Source: Aldrovandia affinis
Lineage: Eukaryota; Chordata; Actinopteri; Notacanthiformes; Halosauridae
Direction: 5' to 3'
Assembly: GCA_029706075.1 (NCBI GenBank)
Contig: JAINUG010000018.1
Coordinates: forward strand, 248,001 to 312,000
DNA: 64,000 bases
Part shown: piece after piece, positions 54,946 to 64,000 of the stretch
Layout: each line of letters starts with the position of its first letter
How positions within the stretch are numbered: position 1 is the stretch's first letter
Notes under the pieces: model-generated
What the model was told of the DNA's origin: nothing
The model's database searches: none
The model's input: only the letters and a program-made list of their open reading frames with translations
Program-made: the position numbers and the translations under genes

Positions 54946-56478
54946 GATGACTCTACTGTCTTCTCTCTCCTCCTCCTTTGATTCACTCTGTCATCTCTCC
55001 ACTAAACCTGCTCATCTCTGACCCCCCACCCCCTGGCTAACTCACTCCATTTGGGCTGACAGACTCAAACTACGAGTGGCAGAAAGGAAATGGAGAAAAT
55101 CCAAATCCCCTGTGGCCCTGACTGACTTCCACACACTCCTGGCTACCTTTTCCTCTAACCTCTCCTCTGCTAATTCTGCATTTTTCTTCTCCAAGATTCA
55201 ATCTTCTGCTTCTAATCCTTGCAAACTGTACTCTACAGACTGCAGACTGCTCTGCTCGCGGTCACTGAGGCTCTACAATTGACTAAGTCCCAATCACTCA
55301 GCTCCGTCCTCCTCCCCCGCGACCTGTCAGCTGAATTCTACGCCATGGACCACTAGATCCTGCTCTCATCTCTTGTTAAGATTGGAATCTCTGGATCTGC
55401 ACTGACATGGTTCAAGTCATACCTGGCTGACCAGGTGGCCTGGAGAGGATCCCTCTCCTCTCCCCACACCCTCTCCACCAGAGTCCTGCAGGGCTCGGTG
55501 CTAGACCCCCTCCTATTCTCCCTGTACACCAAATCACTTGGTTCTGTCATCTCTGCTCATGGTATCACTTATCACTGTTATGCTGATGACACTCAACTCT
55601 TTCTCTCATTCTCTCCTTCTGCGACCCAGGTCCTAGCATGGATCGCTGTATGCCTGGCAGACATCTCAGCCTGGATGTCCACCCACCACCTGAAGCTGAA
55701 CCTGGGGAAGACTGAGCTGCTCTTCCTCCCAGCGAAGGACTCCCTGATGATTGATGCTTCAATCACAGTGGAAGGCTCCATAGTGTCTCCATCCCTGTCT
55801 TCCAGGAGTCTCGGAGTGACCCTGGACAACCAGCTGTGCTTCTCAGGCCATATCGCAGCGATCACCAGGACCTGCCGATTTTCCCTCCATAACATCCGGA
55901 GGATCTGACCGTTCCTCACCCAAGAGGCCACAAAACTCTTGGTCCAGGCCCTGGTGATCTCACGTCTGGACTACTGCAATTCCTTGCTGGCAGGCCTACT
56001 GGCCTGTGCCATCAAGCCACTGCAACTGGTCCAGAATGCTGCCACACGTCTGGTGTTCAATCAACCCAAGTTCACACACGTCATCCCTCTACTCTCCTCT
56101 CTGCACTGGCTTCCGATTGCAGCACGCATCAAATTAAAATCACTGGTGCTAGCTTTTCAAGAGGCTAGAAAAACTGCTCCCCCTTACCTCCAGACACTCA
56201 TCACACCCCAGACTGACCCCTCCGCTCTGCCTCCTCTGGCAAACTGACTGTCCCATCCCTCCGGGCGCCCAGCAGCCACTCCTTGCGGTCTCGCCTCTTC
56301 TCTGTCCTGACCACTCGGTGGTGGAATGATCTTCCGCACTCAGTCAAGACCGCAGAAGTGTATTACTGCACTGATCTCTTGCGCAAACAATGATTGATCA
56401 TACCATGTATTAATGCACATCTTGCAAGTCGCTCTGGATAAGAGCATCTGCTAAATGCTTAAAACATAAAATGTAAAA
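54946..56478 (+). mobile_element. L2 LINE, internally deleted, longest copy here
   Basis: The 5' part (54946-55290) holds the linker ahead of the RT (LRVAERKWRKSKSP; FHTLLATFSSNLSSAN). After a deletion near 55350 the RT continues: ALTWFKSYLADQV, RVLQGSVLDPLLFSLYTKSLG, YADDTQLFLSF (catalytic YADD), HHLKLNLGKTELLFLPA, a stop in RRI*PFL near 55906, then SRLDYCNSLLAG and LHWLPIAARIKLKSLVLAFQ. The tail 'aagtcgctctggataagag' is at about 56426. The same L2 subfamily as 30601 and 34943, but more divergent. Confidence 0.88.
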
Positions 56479-57080
56479 AGTGTTATTTTGACCAATTCTT
56501 CATAATTTGCATAATTTGCAATTAACTTTCAATCACCAATTGTTGTGCCTCACAATTATTAACAATACATTCATGTGAAAACAACAGTGATGTAACCTGG
56601 TAGATGACTTTGACTTTCTTTTGAGTTTTAATGCTTCCATTCACACCCACAGCATGATACAAGATTTATGTAGTATTTTTGTTAACAATGTTCCATTTAC
56701 ATCCGATTACATCTGTAACAACTATTGATTAATTATGCCTTTTTCTCTGTCGGAAGAAATCAATCACGGGTCCTGGGGGCTACACCAGCTACTTTTCCTG
56801 ACTTTTAAAAAACACCTCTCTCCCATGCTTCTAAAACCAAAAATATATTTATGACTGGTCACTATCCCCTGCACTCAACCGCTATCAGTTTGACATAAAA
56901 GGCAGAAGCCTTTACTGTGTGGGAATTACTGTCCAATCACATTAATTAACCTCTATAATTGTAACTTTCAATGGCCATCCTAAATACTGTAACTGTGTAA
57001 CTGGCAAACTTTCAGGAGAAACGGCTCCATAACCTCTGGAGGAGGCAGTAATTCATTCAGTGCAGGGAGAACAATAGACA
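56479..57080. other. AT-rich intergenic stretch
   Basis: No coding sequence or element end recognised. Confidence 0.5.
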
Positions 57081-57966
57081 AATACTTAGGGGTGAAAATG
57101 TGGCCACCGGCAGTGCAGTAACAAGTGTTGTAGGATGATTGTGTTTCTGGAATGAGACTTCCAGGAGGGTTTCGTCTGCGACCGTTGCCAGCTTGTGAAG
57201 CATCTCGAGAGCAAGATTCTTGATCTCGAAGCCCAACTTGCTGGTCTTGACTTCCCTGCAGAATTTATAGAGTTCCAGGAACTAATTAGTACGCCCTTTA
57301 GAGAGTTAGCATGCACGCCGAAGCTGGGTAGGGGGGAAACTCTAGAGCAGGTAGGGAGAGAGAGTTGGGTGACGGTAGGGCGCCAGCGCCCTTGCAGGAA
57401 GAGGATCTGGCCCAGCCCTCTGTGAGTGGGAGGACTGATGAGCCCCAGGGCACCCTGGCGGCCATGCCACCCAGGAAAAGGGAGTTCATTGTAGTGGGGG
57501 ATTCAATCATTAGAGGTATAGACAGTATAGTCTGTTCGCGGGAAAAGGAGTCCCGCATGTTGCCTGCCTGGTGCTGAGGTTGGAGACCTCCTGGAACATG
57601 CGGACAAGCTCCTGGCCAGAGCAGGGGTGGATCCAGTGGTCATGGTCCATGTTGGAACCAATGACATAGGTAAGGGTAGGTTTGAAGTTCTGCAGGACAA
57701 ATTTATAGAATTAGGATCAAAGTTAAGGAGCAGAACCTCCACAGTGGTCTTCTCTGGAATTCTGCCAGTATCACGTGCAAGCAGAATTTAATATGGAAAT
57801 TTAACACGTGGCTACAAACCAGGGGCCTCATTTATAAAAAAGTTGCGTAGAAACCATCCTACATTTGATCTAAGATCATTTCTGAAATGTGCGTACGTGT
57901 GATTCAGAGAAAATGAATGTACGCACAAAAAAACGTGCGTACGCCACTCCCCCAGATGTGAAATCT

Positions 57967-58740
57967 CTAAATCACAAATGATCTTGAAATTGTGCGCAGC
58001 TCACACAGCAGCCTCCCTCCTGATGCATCCAGGCACCGCCACCTTCCCTTTAACATCCCGATAGTGCGCTCCACTACTGACCGTGCGCGGGCATGAGCTG
58101 TGTTAAAGTGGGCTTCTTCAGCTGTCTGTGGGTGCGCTATGGGGGTGAGAAGCCATGGCTTCAGAGGATAACCTCTGTCACCTGATTGTGTAGAGATAAT
58201 TATTTTATGCACATTAAAAAAGCAGCAAAGTACAAAGAAAAAAGTGATTTACCTAGAAGCCAACCGTCTCTGCCTGCTCCAGCCTCTAGACGATTCCCCA
58301 CACTGCAATTACGCACAATGAAGGAGTCGTGCGTCAACCCTGGCCATCTTGCAAAGGCGTTTAGAATTGCCATATGGGCATTGCAAATGAGTTGCACATT
58401 AATTGAGTGATAATTCTTCCTGTTAACATATACATACTTATTTGCATGGGATGCCCGTGTGGCAACGTGAGTGCAATCTATTGCACCTATGACGTTGGGG
58501 AATCCTGTTGTGCGCATCCTCTTTCACATTCTGCAGCCTCAACAGGTATGGCCTGGTTGCAATTGGTGCATCTCTGTAAATTCCAGCTCATCTGGGCACA
58601 AAGCTCTAACAGCGTAGCTCTCTGCAAATGGTGCCTGCTTATCAGCCATTCGTCATCAAGAAGTCTGCCCGATCTCTAATAACTCATTCCCTTCTTATTG
58701 TGCGGTTGGTGATATCTTCGGGAAGTGCCAATGCTGCCAT
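57967..58740 (-). pseudogene. HARBI1-like transposase, two exons, with internal deletion
   Basis: On - the ATG at 58740 opens MAALALPEDITNRTIRRE followed by a TGA where functional relatives appear to have an Arg codon. A frameshift comes near 58640, then LISRHHLQRATLLELCAQ. The helix-turn-helix middle is deleted. The core follows: GFPNVIGAIDCTHVATRAS (first Asp), NYHSINVQLICNAH, ARWPGLTHDSFIVRNC (second Asp in HDS), GRDGWLLG. A 71-bp intron with GT...AG (58182-58252) then joins DRGYPLKPWLLTP, then ARSVVERTIGMLKGRWRCL (third, Glu). It is inactive as assembled but retains all three acidic residues. Confidence 0.85.
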
Positions 58741-59024
58741 TCTTCCTCTTGCAAACCACTACATTATTGGACATTTTATAGCCTATAGATTGACCAAAAT
58801 GTTTTAGACGTGTGGAACCATAATATGTATATTAAATACATTTCCTTCAAGGATGTGTCAATTATGCTAATAGGGGTAGTTTTGGAAAACCAATGTATGT
58901 TTTTATTTTGTTTTCCACAAGTAGCCTAGCTTATGCTGTTTTAATTTATTAATAACTTTATTGTGCAAACGATTACATATAGCCTAAGCAATGTGTTCAA
59001 TCTGGTAATACAACTACAACAGCA

Positions 59025-59081
59025 TCTACTACTACTACTAGTACTACTACTACTACTACTACTACTACTAATAATAATAAT
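59025..59081. repeat. (TAC)n/(TAA)n microsatellite
   Basis: Nearly pure ACT/TAC triplets interrupted once by GTAC, ending in TAA triplets. Confidence 0.95.
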
Positions 59082-59700
59082 GAGGAAACAACTAGGCAGC
59101 AGACGACATGTAGGCGCTCTTAGATTTCGGAATACCTGCAGTACTCTAACATTGCCACAAGGAAACATACGTGCGCCAAGTTGGAACCTGACTTGGAGCT
59201 AAGTACTTTTCCACATCAAAGACCATTTTTATGAATCTGGACTTTGGCGTGGAATTGAACATACGCACATTCTAAGATCAAATCTGTGCGTAAGAATGTT
59301 TTATAAATGAGGCCCCTGGTGCAGGAAAGAAGGGTACAGGTTTATGGGGCACTGGGACTCCTTTTGGAACAGGGGTGACCTGTACAAGGGGGACTGGCTA
59401 CAGTTGAACCAGAGGGGTACAGCTGCATTGGGCCAGCATATGCTTAGGGTAGCGGAAGGATTTAAACTAGGGACTGGTGGGGCAGGGAGGGAAATTAGCA
59501 ATAGTATTAAGGATAGGGAGGTACAGACTGCCCAGATGGAAGATACTGGGACAGAGTATAATAAATCTGAGGATATAATTAATTAATAATTTTTAGATCA
59601 TAATATGAATAGAGGTGGTTCAGCACAGTTATGTGTGAAGGGGAAGGACAACATAAGTGTGAGTAAGGCTCTGAAGTTCATGTGTTTAAATGCTGGAGGT

Positions 59701-60213
59701 ATATGTGACATTGTTGTTTAGAAAGCTCTGAATGATTTAGCACCATCATGTATTTCTAACTGTTTATCATTTTATGTTCCAAGCAGATCTCTTAGATCAA
59801 CTAATGCTTCCATACTAAATGCACCCCGTATGGATCACAGAAAAACTGGTGAAGCAGCAGTTTTGCCTTTATGGTCCAGAAGCTTGGAATTTATTACCTA
59901 TTCAAATCTGTCAGTCAATGTCTTTGTACAGTTTTAAGAAACAGCTCAAGACATATTTTTATACTCTTGCTTTTCATTAGCTTTTTACCATTTTCACATA
60001 TCCAATTTTATTTATTTTTTATTTTATTATTTTTTATTTATCTTGTTAATTTCTCTTATTTCATTTTAATTTTCTGCTTAAATTCATTATTTTACTTCGC
60101 TTAACATCTTGCTTTCATTTATATTTTATTTGCTTACTCTTAACATTCCTGTTTTTATATCCTGTTTTATTTTGTCTGTGAAGCACTTTGAGCTGCATTT
60201 CAATGTATTATTG
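59701..60213 (+). mobile_element. LINE RT C-terminal end and 3' tail
   Basis: The + strand shows decayed terminal RT codons: KALNDLAPSCISNCLSFYVPS, SRSLRSTNAS, then in another frame a FKKQLKTYFYTLAF-like end near 59935-59980. A T/A-rich 3' tail follows, finishing 'gtgaagcactttgagctgc'. The layout (short thumb end plus 'aagcactttga' tail) fits a fish L2/RTE-type LINE. It is 5'-truncated and abuts the CR1-like endonuclease start. Confidence 0.65.
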
Positions 60214-60221
60214 GGTTATGG

Positions 60222-60372
60222 CAAGGCCGAAACGACCATATATATTGGGGGGGACACATCCCCCCCAATATTCAGATATGCTCAAAATGTCCCTCCCAAT
60301 ATATAGCCTAGCTGATTTTTTTTTTTTTTTTTAAATGTCCCCCCCAATGTTGACTCCATGGTTACGGCCTTG
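60222..60372. mobile_element. 151-bp hAT MITE with 8-bp target duplication
   Basis: The left end CAAGGCCGAAACGACCA and the right end, reverse-complemented, CAAGGCCGTAACCATGG. It is flanked by GGTTATGG on both sides (60214-60221 and 60373-60380). G-runs and C-runs inside ('attgggggggacacatccc') can fold as a hairpin. No coding sequence. Confidence 0.9.
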
Positions 60373-60499
60373 GGTTATGGCATATGGTATACATAATTTT
60401 CATGCTCATCAAACCATTCAGTGCCCACTCATCCCGGAAGACACCACTCCCATCAGTATAGAAATGCCTGAGACATGTGGGGCCAGCCCCCACATGTGA

Positions 60500-60745
60500 A
60501 TAATGAATAATGAAAACAAACATGTTGGTAGTGGACTCAGACTTTTGGACCCCACTGTATATGCAGTGGGTATAAAAAGTAATCACCCCTTTGGAATTTT
60601 TCACATTTAATTTTCTTACTTCATGGAATCAAATAAAGATTGAATTGGGATTTCTTGCCACTGATCAACACAAAACAACTGTAAAGCTTTTTATTAATTA
60701 ATAACAAAGAAAAAACGGAAGACATCTAAATAATGGTAATGAAAT
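60500..60745. mobile_element. Two Tc1-like termini back to back
   Basis: 'cttttggaccccactgta' ends one Tc1-like terminus at the TATATG of 60557-60562. 'cagtgggtataaaaagtaat' starts another immediately after. The second matches the end sequence at 32440-32560 ('gggatttcttgccactga'). No transposase is present. Confidence 0.65.
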
Positions 60746-61440
60746 AAAAAAATAAAAAAATTGTTGTTGCTTTCATGGCTTGGATGACAGAGGTGTGGGG
60801 TTTAGTTTAGTTTAGGAAAGAGGGGGATAGAAAGAGAAGGAAGGTAATTTATTATGTAGTGCTGTCCAGTACGTTGCACTTGCCGACGAGGGACATTTTT
60901 TTGATGGATGCTTGTTTTCCTTTTCTAAATAAAGTCAGAGGGCGACATCTGCTGGTGTAAATATAAATGTTCACCTTGGGAAAAAAACAGGTGGCAATCG
61001 CAGTACAGAGTTCACAGCGGCGGAGCTCATTCAAGCACAATAAACCCGAATCTGATTTTAAACATCGGCCACTGCACCATATTTTAAAACCAGGTGCCTG
61101 CAAACTCTGAAAACACACGGACATAAATAATTACAATATGTATGCGCTTATGTAATGTGCTCATACATTACAGCAAAAACGTTATTAAACCTACCATAAT
61201 CAATTCAGTCTTATGTGTTGTGTCTCGGGAGGACTTTAAACTGACTACCGCATTTGAGTTTCCCGCCACTCTGCATCCAGTCAAGACTAATGATAATATG
61301 AGTCCGACATTACTGTCTATGAAAAGTGCTGTAGATGGAAGTTCCACGCGAGCGCTCGTCTGAACTCAGTTTTGCGTTTTTTACTCCTAATGATTAATGG
61401 TAGGATTTAGGTAACGTCTCCCTTTAGCATGAAGAATACA
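60746..61440. other. Intergenic stretch upstream of fam210a
   Basis: No RNMT-like coding sequence or other gene is recognised on -. CpG content rises from about 61010. Frames at 60852-61124 and 61142-61363 lack motifs. Confidence 0.45.
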
Positions 61441-61534
61441 GTTTGATTTACTTCCTGTACCCTTTCCTTTTTGAGTACACAAAAACAACTCTTCTACGGG
61501 CTGGGAAGTGGAGTTATGGGACGATTATTGCGCA
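61441..61534 (+). promoter_or_regulatory. fam210a: Putative fam210a promoter and non-coding first exon
   Basis: A non-repetitive stretch ends in a strong 5' splice site, TTGCGCA|GTAAGTTT (donor GT at 61535-61536). It lies about 1.9 kb upstream of the coding exon with no other good gene start between. The TSS is unknown. The call is inferred from position, relative lack of repeats and the donor. Confidence 0.35.
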
Positions 61535-63464
61535 GTAAGTTTAAATCTGTCTTTTACTATGTGCACTACATTTCCCAGATGACCCTGCGCGTCTGAGTGC
61601 CATGTGGGGTGAACGCGTCCCAATCATGTAGTTATCTGAATGACAGAAGGGACATGCATGGTGACCCTAAAAGTGGAGTTACAATGTTTCATCATCGTAC
61701 TAGACGCAGTTTCTTACATTTGAATGTATGTTGGCGGTGTGCGTACGGATAAGCAAATGTGATGCATTGTTGCAATGTACTTTACTTAACGGAGAACAAG
61801 TGGTAGCCAAAGTCAGATTAGCTAGCTAGCATGCTAAAATGTCAGGGGTGTTCAGGACTGGGCCTGAACTTTTTCTTAAACTGGAAACAGTGATGTTCAG
61901 GAAGATGTAGTTGATTAATCTAATCGTGCACTTTTCTTCAAAGTCGCTAACTAGATAGCCAATTGGCTAGCCACCTCGCCTGCATTAGCTGGAAGTAGTG
62001 AGCTAGTATGTATTTTTTTAGCCTTTGATTTTAAATGTAGAATGGTATATTTTTGTCAGAACATTTGTAGCTATCTATCTCTGTAGCTAAACATGTTTGC
62101 AAATATGTCGCAATTTTACCCATAGATTCTGCCTAACTAGATTGATCGCTAGCTAGCTAATTCACTAAATAGCTAGATACCATATTGTGTGCATTCAAAA
62201 TGTTGTTTCTTTGCAGCATCTACACCTATGACTTTGGGCAGTTCTTTCAGTTGAGGTAACTTCTTTCGCTTTTTTTAAAATATGTGATCAATCTATTTTG
62301 TGTTCATTTTTAATTTGTTTTGATGTCTTTGTACGAAACCGTAGTAGTGCAGAACCCTCCTCGCGCCTGCCCTGTGTAGGTAGTGTTGTTTATGTGTGCA
62401 GTAACTTTATTGGCATTCATAAGCATATGCATTTGTCAAGTGTCACTATATAAATAAATAAAAATCTTCATGAATCTTTGAATCATGACTAACCTATTGG
62501 TCCAGTTTCTAAAATTACCAGCTGTTAAAAGGGAATAGATATACATTCAGTAATGTATCAATGTTAGGTTCTGCTATGCCCGTCGTTTAATGGTTTGAGG
62601 CGTGGCATTCACCTAGACACACTTTAAATGCTTTCAAGTAAAACTGTTTTACAATTTGATGAAGATCATGTCCAGTACGTTGAAACGCCATTTTGATTGT
62701 TGTAATAAAGCACGTAGGCGTGTGTAAGTAGTATATGGGTGCCTACGGTTGCTACGATAGATCGCGATACTAAAACGTGACAGTACAATCTCATACTTGT
62801 GAGAAACAATATTACCGTTATAAATGGTATAATCGTAAATTGCAATATTATCGTAAACTACGGTACTATAGCCTACTAAAACATTAAATAGCTAAGTTTA
62901 AAAAAGCATCAGCCACCGCACTAGTGCATTTTGGTGTAAATTTAAATAATTAATTACAGTGCATATTTTTTATAATTAATTACAGTGCATATTAATTACT
63001 AATTTTCCTCTCTTAGTGCTGTTTTAGGTATGTATGAGCCAATAAGTAATTTGCAGCATTATAGCCTACTTATCAAAGTGATGTTAATGAATACATTTGG
63101 GATATGTGACATTTGACTTATTGACTTTTAATGAGATCATTTTTTTAATGCCAGAGATATCGTCTTTGTTGAGGTACTGTGATACTGTAAGTATTGTGAT
63201 TGCAGGTAAAATTTTTGCATTGTGACAACACTACGCTAAAGCATGCACATGTGTGCTCATCGGATCTGGGTCACTTTCTTTACCCCTTGTGCTTTGTTTG
63301 GTTTCCCTACACCTGTATTACATCTTGGGACATGTTTTATGCATTCTCATCTCTCCCCGATCTTGGAATCATCATCTAATGATAAAATAACCCCCCGTTG
63401 TAAATCATGAATATGGAGAGTATCTTTGTAATGTCCTCAATGCCAGCTCTGATACCGCACACAG
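61535..63464 (+). other. Presumed fam210a intron 1
   Basis: This is the longest stretch of the window with no recognised transposon. It is AT-rich and contains 'gctagctag'-type short palindromes and a repeated 'taattacagtgcatatt' pair near 62950-62990. An acceptor TACCGCACACAG ends at 63464. Confidence 0.45.
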
Positions 63465-63912
63465 GCACTGCTGGTGGAAGAGACGGAGGGCAATGCTGCG
63501 CCTCCTGTCCCAGAGGGCTGTGCGGCAGACGGGCGCCCTGTGCCATGTGCGGCACGGCACAGGTGCATTTGGGCTGCCCTTGGCAGTCCAGCGCAAGGGG
63601 GGGTCAAACCCCCCATCGTTGGGTGAGTGCGTCAGCGGCTGTGAGGGCTGCCGGCCCGCACAAGACTGAGGAGGAGCCCCGGCCCGGCCCGCCCCAGAGC
63701 CAGGCTGGCACAGACCCACAGTACACAACAGACCCAGCACAGGCCCCTGGGGCACCCCGCGAGGACTCAGAGACGGATCCCCTCCAGGACAGGTCCATTA
63801 GCCTCGGCCAGAGGTTCAAGAAGACTTTTAAACAGTACGGAAAAGTGATGATCCCGGTGCATCTGCTGACCTCTACAGTGTGGTTCGGCACATTCTACTA
63901 CAGTGCCATGAG
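63465..63912 (+). CDS. fam210a: FAM210A, first coding exon (partial gene)
   Basis: FAM210A is a mitochondrial inner-membrane protein with a DUF1279 domain. The ATG at 63493 gives MLRLLSQRAVRQTGALCHVR, an Arg-rich, acid-free presequence. The conserved part is one frame away: DPLQDRSISLGQRFKKTFKQ, then YGKVMIPVHLLTSTVWFGTF, then YYSAM, close to human. The ATG frame stops at TGA 63667-63669 (PAQD*). The DUF1279 frame is open from before 63600, so one surplus base between about 63520 and 63669 would reconcile them; a G7 (63597-63603) and a C6 (63609-63614) are obvious places. The exon ends ATGAG|GCAAGTGA, a GC donor. Downstream exons lie outside the window. Confidence 0.85.
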
Positions 63913-63919
63913 GCAAGTG
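63911..63919 (+). promoter_or_regulatory. fam210a: GC-type 5' splice site of fam210a
   Basis: AG|GCAAGTG matches the consensus of GC-AG introns, whose exon and +3 to +6 positions are usually strong, as here. The next plausible GT (63917-63918) would leave an AGGCAA exon end and a weak donor. The protein homology ends at this point: human continues with a Gly-Val block absent here. Confidence 0.7.
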
Positions 63920-64000
63920 ATGCCTCTATTCCTCACTATGTTTCACTCCAGTTTTGATTTGTGTGGTGGAGATTCTGAAAGCGCATCATACAGAGAACCT

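Larger units (their letters stand above)
57822..59316 (-). mobile_element. HARBI1-type Harbinger transposon in CR1 ORF1
   Basis: The ends are inverted: GGGGCCTCATTTATAAAA at the left and the same sequence reverse-complemented at the right. Outside them the host reads 'ggctacaaacc' and 'tggtgcaggaaag', which join into a continuous LINE frame, but I find no certain target duplication. A transposase with one recognisable intron lies on - at 57967-58740. A (TAC)n microsatellite is at 59025-59081. Confidence 0.85.
57085..59700 (+). pseudogene. CR1-like LINE ORF1 (esterase type), split by a Harbinger element
   Basis: The + strand encodes, in shifting frames, a short coiled segment (KHLESKILDLEAQLAGL), then an SGNH/GDSL-esterase-like domain: REFIVVGDSIIRGIDSIV (nucleophile Ser in GDS), then VMVHVGTNDIGKG (Gly/Asn block), then TVVFSGILPVSR. 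After the Harbinger insert it resumes WCRKEGYRFMGHWDSFWNR, then GDWLQLNQRGTAALGQHM (catalytic His region replaced by Gln in LQLN). This matches ORF1 of CR1-type LINEs. From 59645 the endonuclease start SVSKALKFMCLNAGG appears, then the copy ends. Confidence 0.8.

Noticed and set aside
55435..56247. Host gene encoding a reverse-transcriptase-like protein
   Set aside because: Stops, internal deletion and the L2 3' tail show that it is a dead LINE copy.
63650..63669. Micro-intron in fam210a removing the frame conflict (GTGAGT near 63622 to CACAAG)
   Set aside because: The candidate intron is 42 bp, a multiple of three, so it would not change frame, and the acceptor lacks a pyrimidine tract.
63405..63891. 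Two minus-strand frames over the fam210a exon
   Set aside because: The + strand shows clear FAM210A homology and splice signals; the minus frames are shadows.

Overview
The window is vertebrate nuclear DNA, almost certainly from a ray-finned fish. Nearly all of it is transposable elements typical of fish genomes: Tc1-like, hAT, PIF/Harbinger, L2, CR1-like and other LINEs, tRNA-derived SINEs, solo LTRs and one Ty1/copia element. They surround a few host exons. The exact species cannot be read from the sequence; an early-branching teleost is only a guess.

Three host loci are supported. (1) An intact single-exon melanocortin 2 receptor (ACTH receptor, mc2r) lies on + at 8058-8966. A partial duplicate of its 5' end (splice acceptor, 5'UTR and about 28 codons) lies 1.9 kb downstream. 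(2) The last 24 codons of a second melanocortin receptor, best read as mc5r, lie on - at 40535-40609. The rest is replaced by a GC-box/AT-rich tandem repeat array. (3) The first coding exon of fam210a lies on + at 63465-63912. It runs into an AG|GCAAGT splice donor and carries a one-base frame conflict near a G7/C6 homopolymer pair. The order and orientation mc2r(+), mc5r(-), fam210a(+) match the human chromosome 18p11 neighbourhood as I know it, but no trace of RNMT was seen.

Layout. 0-7.8 kb: a Harbinger element, a satellite-like tandem repeat, a solo LTR and L2 tails. 7.9-10.1 kb: mc2r and its partial copy. 11.7-18.0 kb: two copies of an APE-type LINE, interrupted by two solo LTRs, a SINE and a Harbinger element. 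18-24.7 kb: CR1-like LINE pieces, LTR-in-LTR nesting, and an unassigned coiled-coil reading frame on -. 24.8-36 kb: Tc1, hAT and pogo-like elements nested in each other, L2 copies, and a 2.0 kb solo LTR with a 157-bp internal tandem repeat. 36.8-46.7 kb: Tc1-like elements, plus the mc5r remnant and its tandem array. 47.15-52.95 kb: a Ty1/copia element on - with both LTRs, itself carrying a solo LTR and a short LINE tail. 53-60.7 kb: SINE, CR1-like and L2 LINE pieces, a HARBI1-type transposon with a recognisable intron, and a small hAT MITE. 61-64 kb: a putative promoter and first exon of fam210a, a repeat-poor intron and the coding exon.

No new multi-gene system was found. The most useful observations are the gene-level events at the melanocortin cluster, the fam210a splice and frame oddities, the exactly delimited nested insertions, and the unassigned coiled-coil frame. 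All coordinates, target-site duplications and identities were read by eye.
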